Positions 24,599 through 33,205 of a stretch of DNA of 45,821 bases are shown in pieces (the stretch's first letter is position 1; every line of letters begins with the position of its first letter). The DNA lies in assembly GCA_964430225.1 (NCBI GenBank), contig CAYSFE010000006.1:1-45821 (forward strand), written 5' to 3'. Position numbers and translations under genes: made by a program. This DNA comes from CAYSFE01 sp964430225 (GTDB taxonomy: Bacteria; Patescibacteriota; Dojkabacteria; GCA-016699595; JBAXKR01). A model generated the notes under the pieces. It made no database searches and was not told the DNA's origin. It was given only the letters and a program-made list of their open reading frames with translations.

Positions 24599-24631
24599 AT
24601 GGACTTTAGAATACTCCCAAGTCCATGTCAA
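24599..24631 (-). promoter_or_regulatory. recA promoter with overlapping operator-like palindrome
   Basis: Minus strand: TTGACA (24626-24631), 17-bp spacer, TAAAGT (24603-24608). ATGGACTT (24599-24606) and AAGTCCAT (24619-24626) form a perfect 8-bp inverted repeat lying over the spacer and the -10, the place expected for a repressor such as LexA. The sequence matches neither the E. coli nor the Bacillus SOS box. Confidence 0.6.
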
Positions 24632-24669
24632 GTTATTGGGAATTGTATCAAATAGATATTAGACAGAGA

Positions 24670-25377
24670 TTAAAACAATGTTAGAACTAATGAGAACAAT
24701 GAATATCCTATTAATATGGAAGTAACTATTAAAAGTATCTTTGTAAGTAATGGTCTTTGTATGTCTGCATTCTCATGATTAAGAAATAGTCCAAGTAATG
24801 TTCCAGATATGAGCCCACCTATATGAGCTGCATTATCTACATTTGGAATTGTAAACCCAAGTATAAGGTTTATTACTACAATCATAACTATTGATCTTGT
24901 ATCTATAGGGAGTTCAGCATAGTAAACTTTTCTTTTAAGTTTTTGAGCTAGAAGTAATCCAAGGAGACCAAATACTGCTCCCGAAGCTCCTACTGAAAAT
25001 CCTCTTGTGAATATATAACTTGTTAGAGAACCTACTATTCCAGCTAATATGAATACAGCAAAATATTTACTTCTTCCAAAATATGTTTCTATGAAATTTC
25101 CAATGGAGTAAAGGGCATACATATTAAAAAACAAATGTATTATTCCTCCATGAAGAAATATTGAAGTTAAAAGCCTAAAATATTCTCCACTTTTAACTAG
25201 AGTAGAAATATTTGCTCCAAGCCTTACTAGGGTGAAACTATCAGCATCATAAATATTTCCACTAAATATTGATGGCAGAGCAGATAATACGTACAAAGCT
25301 ATACATACATATATTATTGTACTTGTTACTCTAAAATCTGTTTTGAAATATAACTTAATTTGTTTGATAATATCCAT
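24670..25377 (-). CDS. Rhomboid-family intramembrane serine protease
   Basis: A 235-residue polytopic membrane protease that cleaves transmembrane substrates. It shows HGGIIHLFFNMYALYSIG (residues 76-93), GASGAVFGLLG with the catalytic Ser132, and NAAHIGGLISG with the catalytic His185; six or so hydrophobic spans are visible. Its ATG (25375-25377 on the minus strand) directly abuts the ATG of the divergent transglutaminase-like gene. Its own promoter must lie within that neighbour; TACAAT about 26 nt upstream is a candidate -10. Single-span surface proteins of this region could be substrates. Confidence 0.93.
   Translation of the reverse strand: MDIIKQIKLYFKTDFRVTSTIIYVCIALYVLSALPSIFSGNIYDADSFTLVRLGANISTLVKSGEYFRLLTSIFLHGGIIHLFFNMYALYSIGNFIETYFGRSKYFAVFILAGIVGSLTSYIFTRGFSVGASGAVFGLLGLLLAQKLKRKVYYAELPIDTRSIVMIVVINLILGFTIPNVDNAAHIGGLISGTLLGLFLNHENADIQRPLLTKILLIVTSILIGYSLFSLVLTLF
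25366..25371 (+). promoter_or_regulatory. -10 box (GATAAT) of the transglutaminase-like gene, inside rhomboid coding sequence
   Basis: GATAAT lies exactly 6 nt before the ATG at 25378 and within the first codons of the divergent rhomboid gene. This predicts a leaderless message. Confidence 0.55.
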
Positions 25378-27051
25378 ATGAGAAAGTTTTTTGTTGTTTT
25401 AATTGTAACATTTCTTTTTTTAGTTTTACCAAGTGAAATCTTTGCAGGTCCTAACAAGGTGAAATTAGATCTTTCATATGTATATACAGTCAATAGTACT
25501 GGAAAACTAAATATTGAAGTATCTTCAAAATATACAAATGAGTCTCCTGGATATCTAGTTACATTTCCAAATAAATCAGAATTTTTACTCTATGCACTTA
25601 AGAAATATGAGAATAAAGAAGATTTGGTTAAATCACTTGATAGTCAGTTAAGTAGTTTAAAGATTAGTCTAAACAATACTCCAGTTACATATACGGTAGA
25701 TAAAAAGGAAGAGGAATATAACGTGAGCTTTAATATAAACAAACAAATACCATATAAACAAAGTCTTACACTAACAAGAAAATATGAAAACATTGATTTA
25801 ATAGAACATATAGGAAATATCTATAATATTTACATTCCTGAGTCTCCTCAAATATCTGCTGAAACTCTAAATAATTTTAATATTTCTCTCACAACAAAGT
25901 TAATAATTTCAAAAGACCTTGGACCTATAAATTTCTCAACAGGGGAATACAACGATGATGGAAAAACATATACTTTTGATTTAAGCTCTAAGGAGAATTC
26001 AAAAAAAACTCATTTAGTACAAATAGGTTCCTCTCAAACGTGGAAGTTTAAATTAGTTCAGAAAGTAGACACTGCAAATAGTGATGGATTGAATCTAATT
26101 AAATATGAATTACAGTTACCCCATAACGATAGTTCCCTTAATCAAGAAGTATTCTACTCTTCTTTCTCACCTCTTCCTGAAAAAGTAGAGTCCGATAACG
26201 AGGGGAATATAACTGCGATGTATTACTTAGATAGCAGTGTATATGAAATAGTTGTTGAAGGATTTGCAGTGTTAAATAAAGACAATAATATTTCAAATAC
26301 TTTTATTCCTGACAGTACAAAATATACAACACCTGAAATATATTGGGAAAGTAATGATCCCTTAATCACAGATGAGATTTCTAAATTTAAATCTACATCA
26401 GTTACAGATAAACTATCTGAAACATATGACTTTGTAGTAAGTAAGGTGGACTATGACAATCTTAAACTTGGAATAAATAATGTAAGACAGGGAGCAGTAG
26501 CTACATTAAAAAATGGGTCTGGGGTATGTATGGAATATTCTGATCTTTTAATTACAATGCTTAGAGCACAAGGTATTCCAACAAGAGCAGTATTTGGATA
26601 TGGATATGATCCGTCTAAGAAAAACACATTACCTGAAAAACATCAGTGGGTTCAGGCATATATAGAAGGTTCAGGCTGGGTATCAATAGATCCTACATGG
26701 GGTAACACCTCAAGAAGATTCATAGGTTCAGATTTTGATCATTTTAGTTGGTTCTATTCAACTACTAACGTAGATACTCCACCAGAGGGAATTAGATTAG
26801 GTGCTGCCACCAGTGATACCACATTTAATAATCCTGATATATTCATAGAGCCAATTGAAGGAAATGTTTTAACAGAAAAATTGCTAAAGGCTGATGAGTT
26901 ATCTGAAACATTTAAACTTGATAATATAAACTCTTTAATATTTAGTTTAAGAACATATATAAATATTAAATATTTATTAGGAGGATTATCTATAATACTT
27001 TTAATGTTTGTAGGGGGTAGGGTATTTAGTTTTATTAAACATCGTCGATAA
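25378..27051 (+). CDS. Exported transglutaminase-like (cysteine protease-fold) membrane protein
   Basis: A 557-residue protein. The signal peptide/anchor is at 1-23 (FFVVLIVTFLFLVLPSEIFA). A beta-rich N-terminal region covers about 25-300. The transglutaminase-like core carries the triad: GSGVCMEYSDLL (Cys384), EKHQWVQAYIEGSGW (His422) and VSIDPTWG (Asp438). A C-terminal span is near 530-550 with a short basic tail (FIKHRR). The catalytic domain faces outside. Transglutaminase-like enzymes crosslink, deamidate or cleave proteins; the substrate is unknown. I start at 25378, not 25360, because a -10 stands exactly 6 nt before it. The 3' end overlaps the convergent gene by 17 bp. Confidence 0.9.
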   Translation: MRKFFVVLIVTFLFLVLPSEIFAGPNKVKLDLSYVYTVNSTGKLNIEVSSKYTNESPGYLVTFPNKSEFLLYALKKYENKEDLVKSLDSQLSSLKISLNNTPVTYTVDKKEEEYNVSFNINKQIPYKQSLTLTRKYENIDLIEHIGNIYNIYIPESPQISAETLNNFNISLTTKLIISKDLGPINFSTGEYNDDGKTYTFDLSSKENSKKTHLVQIGSSQTWKFKLVQKVDTANSDGLNLIKYELQLPHNDSSLNQEVFYSSFSPLPEKVESDNEGNITAMYYLDSSVYEIVVEGFAVLNKDNNISNTFIPDSTKYTTPEIYWESNDPLITDEISKFKSTSVTDKLSETYDFVVSKVDYDNLKLGINNVRQGAVATLKNGSGVCMEYSDLLITMLRAQGIPTRAVFGYGYDPSKKNTLPEKHQWVQAYIEGSGWVSIDPTWGNTSRRFIGSDFDHFSWFYSTTNVDTPPEGIRLGAATSDTTFNNPDIFIEPIEGNVLTEKLLKADELSETFKLDNINSLIFSLRTYINIKYLLGGLSIILLMFVGGRVFSFIKHRR

Positions 27052-28261
27052 CTTTCTTTTCGAACTTACTTCTCATTCCAATTCTACCAAGCTCATATAC
27101 ACTTATCCCTAGTATTAAGAGAGCTAAAGATAGGATATATATTAGCTGATCAGTTCCAGATATTGCAGTATTTGGAACACTGTTTCCAGTTGAGGAAGTA
27201 GATGCATTTGAAGATGTACTCGAACTTGAAGACGCTATTTGTGATGATGTTAAAGTTACATTAAGTGTAACTATACTTTCATCAATACTTGCTAAAGTAA
27301 TACCCGTTTTATTTCCAATACTTTTACCAGTATTTCCATATGCAGTTACTTCAAGAGTATTTGGTGAACTTAAAGAGACATATTGAGAAAGAGCTGTAGA
27401 TCTGGCTATTCCTATTACCATACTTGAACTTGAAGTACTGTCTATTATGCTGCTTAAATAATCAGAATATGTACTTCCAGTTTTAATTCTTCCTGTGAGA
27501 ATAATATCTTTTGATTTTGAAGCTGGATTTAATTTTAATACAGCAGTTGTTGGGCTAGATGGACTACTTAACAAAGGAGCATTAACATATGTATAACTTC
27601 CAGCCTCTTCTCCATCTACTAAAATTGTATATGTAAAAGTAGGATTACCAGAAGATAAAAGGTCATCATCATTTGTAACGGTTACATGATGGGTAAATGA
27701 TTTAGTATTAGCAAATTCAGTTCTATCGTCAGAATAAGTTTTATTTAGTCCAGGAGCAGTTACTTTAAGTTTTCCTATTGTTGCAATTGATGTAGTCCAT
27801 ACTACACTCCATCTTTTGTAGTCTTTGTTTGTTACTAAAACATTTGCAGGAGTTTTAGTTCCAAGATCTAGTGGGTTTGAGACAAGACTGACTGTAGAAG
27901 ATGATGATGACGAGGTCGTTTGTGTAGTTACAGGTTCTTCTGTCGATTCTGAGCTACTACTTGTATTAGCTTTGGCAATAATTGGGTTATCACTAAGAGT
28001 AACCGATGGCAATTTATTATTACTTGATCCTATCTTAATAGTTGTTTCTGCATAATTTGTAGATTCATCAACACTATCAGAAGGAGTGCTCGATAGAGAG
28101 GTTGACGATGTTACTGAACTACTAGATTTACTTGTGTTACTTGTTACATTTGTTGAGGTAGGCTTAGGGGATAACAGTGTGATACCACCAAAAACTAAAA
28201 GTACTACTACTACAAGTATTCCTCCTATTATTAAATACTTTTTCTTGCTTTCTTCATTCAT
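27035..28261 (-). CDS. Ser-rich surface protein with FnIII-like domain and VPNTA sortase-type signal
   Basis: A 408-residue surface protein. The N-terminal span is at residues 10-30, followed by a Ser/Thr-rich stretch (35-70, and again about 100-125). A fibronectin-III-like segment (NVLVTNKDYKRWSVVWTTSIATIGKLKV) starts about residue 138. A second beta domain (TAVLKLNPASKSKDIILTGRIKTG...) lies near 245-340, then a Ser-rich linker. The C-terminus is VPNTA (362-366), a hydrophobic span (about 372-392) and a charged tail RSKFEKK, the layout of a sortase sorting signal. The sortase at 36981 is a candidate processing enzyme. It starts 2 nt after the stop of the paralogous gene at 28264 and is co-transcribed with it. 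Confidence 0.82.
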   Translation of the reverse strand: MNEESKKKYLIIGGILVVVVLLVFGGITLLSPKPTSTNVTSNTSKSSSSVTSSTSLSSTPSDSVDESTNYAETTIKIGSSNNKLPSVTLSDNPIIAKANTSSSSESTEEPVTTQTTSSSSSSTVSLVSNPLDLGTKTPANVLVTNKDYKRWSVVWTTSIATIGKLKVTAPGLNKTYSDDRTEFANTKSFTHHVTVTNDDDLLSSGNPTFTYTILVDGEEAGSYTYVNAPLLSSPSSPTTAVLKLNPASKSKDIILTGRIKTGSTYSDYLSSIIDSTSSSSMVIGIARSTALSQYVSLSSPNTLEVTAYGNTGKSIGNKTGITLASIDESIVTLNVTLTSSQIASSSSSTSSNASTSSTGNSVPNTAISGTDQLIYILSLALLILGISVYELGRIGMRSKFEKKVIDDV

Positions 28262-28263
28262 AT

Positions 28264-28944
28264 TTACTCAACAGTTATTTTTACTAATCCTACTTTTTTA
28301 TCTTCTGATTTCATCTCGAGATTTAAAATATCTCCTTTCTGAAAATTTATACTTTCACCTGAAGAGTCGATAATATTTGAAAGATCAAAAGTATAACTTC
28401 CATTATCAGTAGAATATGTTGAGAGAGGTAAGAAGTCTGCCTTATCCTTCCCTGAAACAATCTTAACTATTACCCCACCCGATGTACCTTTATCTACTTT
28501 CAGAGATCCATATACAGGTTTAGGGGAACTTAGTGATTTCTTAGTTGAAAGAGTTTTAGTGGTGTAATTTATACTTCCATTTTTGTATTCCACATCTTCA
28601 CTTAGTATTACAAATGGATAATCCTTAAGAGATGAAAGAGATTTAATTGAAACAATGTGGGTATTTCGCTTTGTATTTTCAGCAGTTGTTGGAGAATCAC
28701 GATCATCAAAAAATACCTTTGAATCTTCTACCATCTTAACTTTCCCTACTGTTTTATTATCCGTATACCAAATGACTGTAAAGCTAGAGTCTCCTAGGTT
28801 AGTGATCTCAACTTCTTTTGGAGTATTATTCACATCTGCCTTAATTCTACTTTCAGTATTATTCTTAAGAAGGAAATATGAAAGAGGTACAACTGCTACC
28901 AAAAGTAGGATGACTATTATTACGATTACTATTTTCTTATTCAT
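28264..28944 (-). CDS. Membrane-anchored FnIII-like surface protein
   Basis: A 226-residue protein with an N-terminal span (4-26: VIVIIVILLLVAVVPLSYFLL) and an exposed beta domain. PKEVEITNLGDSSFTVIWYTDNKTVGKVKM is fibronectin-III-like, and KPVYGSLKVDKGTSGGVIVKI to KVGLVKITVE forms a second beta-rich half. It appears to be a shorter paralogue of the downstream 27035-28261 protein: both have the FnIII-like block with VxW and GKxK, followed by a T/N-H-H/I-VxV strand. It lacks a sorting signal. It is divergent from 28975 with only 30 bp between the starts. Confidence 0.72.
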   Translation of the reverse strand: MNKKIVIVIIVILLLVAVVPLSYFLLKNNTESRIKADVNNTPKEVEITNLGDSSFTVIWYTDNKTVGKVKMVEDSKVFFDDRDSPTTAENTKRNTHIVSIKSLSSLKDYPFVILSEDVEYKNGSINYTTKTLSTKKSLSSPKPVYGSLKVDKGTSGGVIVKIVSGKDKADFLPLSTYSTDNGSYTFDLSNIIDSSGESINFQKGDILNLEMKSEDKKVGLVKITVE

Positions 28945-28974
28945 TATTTATATTTCTTATACCTTACATACTAT

Positions 28975-31083
28975 ATGATTTTAGAAAAGAAATCACCGTT
29001 ACTTTTTATCATTTCTCTAGTTATATTAATACTTTTATCATATATTATTAGTATATCTTTTATGAATGTTCAAATGAACGAATTACCTAAAAACCCTTGG
29101 GACAGAGAAGTAATCTATCCTAGTGTAAAAGAAGGGGAAGGAGATGTTAAACAAAACGAGAGTTTAGAAACTAATGGAGGAGTTGTGAAAAAGGGATTAA
29201 TGGGAAAGAAAAGTATGAAAATACTTATCTTTACACTACCTGTTATCTTTGTTCTTTTTATCCTTATCACCCTATTTATGCTCATGGGATGGGACAAAGG
29301 TATTTTACGTTCTAGCGTATCTGGGTATATCTATGACCAAAAGAGTTTACCCGTTAAGAATGTAAGTATAAAGATAGGGGAACAAACAACTACTTCAGAT
29401 GAAAAGGGATATTACAAGATAGAGAATCTAGACTATGGATCAAATAAAGCAGTGATTAATGCTACTGATTATGAAACCCTATATAGCGATGTAACACTAT
29501 CTAGAGGAGAAAACCCTGATCGTAACTTTACTCTTAAACAAGTCACCTATTCATATATTGAAGGAATACTTTTAAGTAATCGTGAGAGTATTGATCCGGC
29601 ATCACTTAAACTTACAGTAGGTGATAAGGTGATTACTGTTAATACCGACAAAACATTTAAAAGTGAGCAGCTAACAGGCGGAAAAATAGTTTTAAGTCTT
29701 ACGTCAAGTATATATAGGGATGTAAAACTAGAAGTTAATTTGACTGCTGGGAAGAATATTGTAAATGATTTATCACTAGCTCCTGCAAAAGACTTCAATT
29801 TAACAGTTAGTGATTGGTTAACAGGAGATAAGGTAGAAGGAGCAAAGCTTACAGGCGGAAATGTTAATTTAACATCAAATAAAGATGGGGTGGCTACTGT
29901 TATTGATCTTGACGATGGGGCTAAGCTAGATTTAAAAGTATCAAAAAGTAACTATATTGAAAAAACTTTTGCTATACAAAATGTAGGTACAGATAGTGTG
30001 CTTGAAATTATTCCAAGTGGAAAAATTGCTTACCTATCAAACAGAGAAGGAAAGGCAAATGTGTATAGTTCAAACCATGATGGTAGTGACGAAAAGAAAT
30101 TAACAGATGGTAAAGGACAAATATTTGAATATGTAATTAAGGACAACTTAGTATATTTCTATTCCGATAGAGATAGTATAAAGGGTGAGAACGGATATAT
30201 AGTCTCACAAATATATACAGTACCTCTAAATGGAGGAAGCATAAAAAAGATCACTGATTTTAAAGGAAGAACTTTTGTTAGTGGAAACCTATATAGAAGT
30301 GAAAGTGTGTTTTTAGATGAGGGATATTATGTAGTAAAAATCCTTCCTGAAAACTATGAATATTACGATACTAACGGCTCAGAACAGCTTGAGGCACGTA
30401 TAGCCCTAGAGGTAAGAAAACTAGATGGAACACTTTTATCTACTATTAAAAACTTTGGACACGGTAAATTCTATTCACAAGAAAGTAGTCTATTTAAACC
30501 ATACAGAGAAATTAGTATTTTAGGAGTTGATCCTAAGGACAATAGTGTCATAACTTCAATTACATATAATTTGGATAGTGTGAATAATCCATATGGCGGA
30601 GAATACTACATACAAAAACTAAGCCCAAGTGGAAATGTAAAAGAAACAAAAGTATCTAGCTATCCATATAATGTATTTTTAAGTGAGAATGCTGAAAATG
30701 TTTTTTTCTATTCATATAACGAGGTTGAGCAAAAAGGAGCTGACTATATATATAACTTTGCTAGTGGCAAAAGTAAATTAGCCGCAGACAAGGCAAGTGG
30801 GGGCTCCTTTATAAATCTTTCTGGAAATATCTTACTTGGAATTAAAAACTTTGATCAAAAGAAAAACATTCACTCATTTGATCTTGGAAGCAATACAGTA
30901 AGTCCAGTAACATCTTTAGATAAAGTAAGTAGTTTTGGGATAGTTAACAGTAACACTGTACTAATGGTAAACGATACGAAGGTATATATATTAAGGATCG
31001 GAAGAACACCTAAGCTTACCAGTATATCTCTAACCCCTGCATATAACTGGTCCTACGAATATAGCTATAGCGATGGTATGTAG
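28975..31083 (+). CDS. Membrane protein with carboxypeptidase-regulatory-like repeats and TolB-like propeller
   Basis: A 702-residue protein. Two hydrophobic spans (10-30 and 82-104) flank an acidic segment; the bulk is then outside. SSVSGYIYDQKSLPVKNVSIKIGEQTTTSDEKGYYKIENL (about 113-152) is a carboxypeptidase-regulatory-like/CNA-B-type domain, and two further beta domains follow to about residue 345. From KIAYLSNREGKANVYSSNHDGSDEKKLTDG onward the repeats are TolB/WD40-like propeller blades to the end. It sits 12 bp upstream of the ECF sigma gene on the same strand, so it may be a sensor or a target of that sigma system. Not a known transporter. Confidence 0.8.
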   Translation: MILEKKSPLLFIISLVILILLSYIISISFMNVQMNELPKNPWDREVIYPSVKEGEGDVKQNESLETNGGVVKKGLMGKKSMKILIFTLPVIFVLFILITLFMLMGWDKGILRSSVSGYIYDQKSLPVKNVSIKIGEQTTTSDEKGYYKIENLDYGSNKAVINATDYETLYSDVTLSRGENPDRNFTLKQVTYSYIEGILLSNRESIDPASLKLTVGDKVITVNTDKTFKSEQLTGGKIVLSLTSSIYRDVKLEVNLTAGKNIVNDLSLAPAKDFNLTVSDWLTGDKVEGAKLTGGNVNLTSNKDGVATVIDLDDGAKLDLKVSKSNYIEKTFAIQNVGTDSVLEIIPSGKIAYLSNREGKANVYSSNHDGSDEKKLTDGKGQIFEYVIKDNLVYFYSDRDSIKGENGYIVSQIYTVPLNGGSIKKITDFKGRTFVSGNLYRSESVFLDEGYYVVKILPENYEYYDTNGSEQLEARIALEVRKLDGTLLSTIKNFGHGKFYSQESSLFKPYREISILGVDPKDNSVITSITYNLDSVNNPYGGEYYIQKLSPSGNVKETKVSSYPYNVFLSENAENVFFYSYNEVEQKGADYIYNFASGKSKLAADKASGGSFINLSGNILLGIKNFDQKKNIHSFDLGSNTVSPVTSLDKVSSFGIVNSNTVLMVNDTKVYILRIGRTPKLTSISLTPAYNWSYEYSYSDGM

Positions 31084-31089
31084 TAAAAT
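31084..31089 (+). promoter_or_regulatory. -10 box (TAAAAT) of ECF sigma gene, leaderless
   Basis: TAAAAT lies 6 nt before the ATG at 31096 and just after the preceding stop codon. The sigma gene can therefore be transcribed alone as well as by read-through. Confidence 0.45.
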
Positions 31090-31095
31090 ACTTAT

Positions 31096-31698
31096 ATGGA
31101 CTTTGATTTACAAACAGAAAAAGAGCTATTAGAGCTTTGTAAAAAAGATGTAAGAAACTTTAAAAAGATTTACGAGTCTAATGTTGACCGACTTTATTCT
31201 TACTGTCTATCTAGATGTAATTTTAACGAAGATAGGGCAATGGATATTGTATCTGAAACATTTACAAAGGCTATTGAAAATATTGAGAAGTATACATTTA
31301 CAGGAAGACCTTTCATAGCATGGCTATACACCATAGCCCACAACTTAATAATCGATAGTGTTAAGAGTAAAGGATATGGAAATTTAAGTATAGATGAGCT
31401 TGAATACGAAGTAAAAGAAGAATCAGAAAGTTTCATAGATAAACTAGGGCATGAAGAGTTAAAAGACAAATTAAAGACTGCTTTAGGAGAGCTTGATGAG
31501 GGATTAAAAGAGATAATAATCTTAAAGAATGATCAAGACCTTACATTCGCTCAAATTGCAGATATAGTAGGAGAAAATGAAGGAACTATTAAGATGAGAT
31601 ACTATAGATCACTAGGACTTATCAAGAATAAGCTTACAGAATATGAAGGAATAATGTATAAAACACTAAAAACTATTTTAATGTTCATATGGATATAG
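31096..31698 (+). CDS. ECF-type RNA polymerase sigma factor
   Basis: A 200-residue sigma-70 family protein with regions 2 and 4 only. Region 2: KIYESNVDRLYSYCLSRCNFNEDRAMDIVSETFTKAIENI and FIAWLYTIAHNLIIDSVKSKG (about 24-95). Region 4: LGELDEGLKEIIILKNDQDLTFAQIADIVGENEGTIKMRYYRSLGLIKNKL (about 130-182), with the HTH. It overlaps the membrane protein gene at 31689 by 10 bp, the usual arrangement for a sigma factor and its anti-sigma partner. Targets cannot be read from the sequence. Candidate signal inputs are the membrane partner and the upstream propeller protein. Confidence 0.92.
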   Translation: MDFDLQTEKELLELCKKDVRNFKKIYESNVDRLYSYCLSRCNFNEDRAMDIVSETFTKAIENIEKYTFTGRPFIAWLYTIAHNLIIDSVKSKGYGNLSIDELEYEVKEESESFIDKLGHEELKDKLKTALGELDEGLKEIIILKNDQDLTFAQIADIVGENEGTIKMRYYRSLGLIKNKLTEYEGIMYKTLKTILMFIWI

Positions 31699-32684
31699 AA
31701 GATAAAAACCAAAAAAGAATAGAAGATACACTTAGAGAGCTTTTCAAATCAAAGGCAGAGCTTAGTGATATTAAAAGAAAAAACATAGATAAGATTGTAG
31801 GAAATACACTAGAGCTTAAGAGACAAAAGCAGATAAATCATGCACTTGATAGAAGTATTGAGAAAATAATTACTCAAAAGAGTAATAAAAATACCTTTGC
31901 TAGTTTTGTACAAGGAGTTGCTAAATGGCAAATAGCTATGATGTCTCTCTTTGCGATCATATTCATAGGGGCAAGTATCACATTAGCAAGTCCTGATGTT
32001 CAAAAGAATCTTCAAAATACTTTCACATATGACAAAGGGAAGATTGAAATAGGTTCATCAGTAGAAAATGCAACCGTATATTTAAGGAATAAGAATGAAA
32101 AAGAATTTAAAATGAGTGGACAAACAAAACTAATACTTTCTGATCAATTACCAGGAGAATATCAGTTTTACCTAGAAAAGGAGGGGTATAAGACAAGTCC
32201 GATCTTTGAGTTTAAGCTTAATAAAAGTGGATACTACAATAAAACTGTAGAGCTTGAAGAAAATAAAACAAACACAGAGAAAACGCTTTTAGAATATACA
32301 AACATAGAAGCAGGTATTTATCTTAAATATCCAGATGGGGCAACTTTGAACTATGAAAGGTTTAATGATGAAAGCTTTAAACTCACAATTAAAACTACAG
32401 GAGAAATATTTAGTTTAAGTACACAAGAGGTAGCTCCATTTACTAACAGCTCATATGAAACTAAAAGCTATGTTTTAAATGATAAATCTACTGACTTTAA
32501 ACTATATACTTATCAAAATGCCTCGGACACAATATCTAAAGAACCATACAAGTATGGGGTGTCTACAAATGGGATAATTGAGATAAATAAGATCAAATAC
32601 TACATATACTCAGAGTCTAATGAAGAGAGTAGATCTCTCTTTAAAACAGTCATTAATAGTATAAAACTCACTAAAGAGATATAA
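31689..32684 (+). CDS. Membrane PEGA-domain protein, probable anti-sigma factor
   Basis: A 331-residue protein. The N-terminal about 78 residues are cytoplasmic, charged and helical, suitable for binding the sigma factor. One span is at residues 80-100 (WQIAMMSLFAIIFIGASITLA). Outside it has a PEGA-type domain (about 117-192: KIEIGSSVENATVYLRN... LPGEYQFYLEKEGYKTSPIF), then an unrecognised beta domain to the end. It overlaps the sigma gene by 10 bp. No zinc-binding HxxxCxxC anti-sigma motif is present, so the anti-sigma role rests on gene order and topology. Confidence 0.78.
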   Translation: MDIEDKNQKRIEDTLRELFKSKAELSDIKRKNIDKIVGNTLELKRQKQINHALDRSIEKIITQKSNKNTFASFVQGVAKWQIAMMSLFAIIFIGASITLASPDVQKNLQNTFTYDKGKIEIGSSVENATVYLRNKNEKEFKMSGQTKLILSDQLPGEYQFYLEKEGYKTSPIFEFKLNKSGYYNKTVELEENKTNTEKTLLEYTNIEAGIYLKYPDGATLNYERFNDESFKLTIKTTGEIFSLSTQEVAPFTNSSYETKSYVLNDKSTDFKLYTYQNASDTISKEPYKYGVSTNGIIEINKIKYYIYSESNEESRSLFKTVINSIKLTKEI

Positions 32685-32692
32685 TAGGAAAC

Positions 32693-33205
32693 ATGAATAT
32701 AATATCTAGAATCTATTACTCCTTCCTAATTCTAAGTGGTAAAAAGAGTGTTATTGGAAGAAAAGTAAAAGTAAAACTATACGGCAAAGAAGGTAAGAAC
32801 ATTGTAACAGTAGCCAAGGTAGACACTGGTGCATACACCACAAGTATAGATAAAGCTCTAGCCCTAGAACTTGGATACCAGTCCCTTGTTGATCTTAAAG
32901 AATCAGAAGAGTTAAAGAAGTTCATAGACAAGCCTATTGAAGAGATAAAAGGGAACATAATAGGCATACAAAATATTGCATATAATGAATTTAAAGCTAA
33001 ATATCCTGAACTATCAGCAGTTAAAATAGTAATCTCAAGCCATGGGGTAAGTATAAGACCAGAGTTTAATATAAGAATTAGGTTTGGGGGGAAGGACTTA
33101 GTCACAAATTGCAACATTACCAGTAGAAGTAACATGAAGTATTCTTGCTTAATTGGGAGAAAGTCTTTAAAAAATAACATAATAGATACTTCTCAGTCCA
33201 TATGA
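32693..33205 (+). CDS. Retropepsin-like aspartic protease (DUF785/RimB-like)
   Basis: A 170-residue protein of the single-DTG aspartic protease family found beside RimK-type ATP-grasp ligases. VTVAKVDTGAYTTSIDKALA contains the active-site Asp44-Thr-Gly46. FNIRIRFGGKDLVTNCNITSRSNMKYSCLIGRKSLKNNIID is the second half with the conserved R-x-x-LIGR-x-x-L element. It has both a TATAAT 7 nt upstream and an SD-like AGGA. It overlaps the GNAT gene by 4 bp (ATGA). Together with the ATP-grasp gene at 34028 it suggests a peptide-tagging or untagging function. Confidence 0.85.
   Translation: MNIISRIYYSFLILSGKKSVIGRKVKVKLYGKEGKNIVTVAKVDTGAYTTSIDKALALELGYQSLVDLKESEELKKFIDKPIEEIKGNIIGIQNIAYNEFKAKYPELSAVKIVISSHGVSIRPEFNIRIRFGGKDLVTNCNITSRSNMKYSCLIGRKSLKNNIIDTSQSI

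Noticed and set aside
24566..24631. Upstream start for recA adding 22 residues
   Set aside because: The extension encodes no conserved sequence and runs through the TTGACA promoter and palindrome; the ATG at 24565 gives a standard RecA N-terminus.
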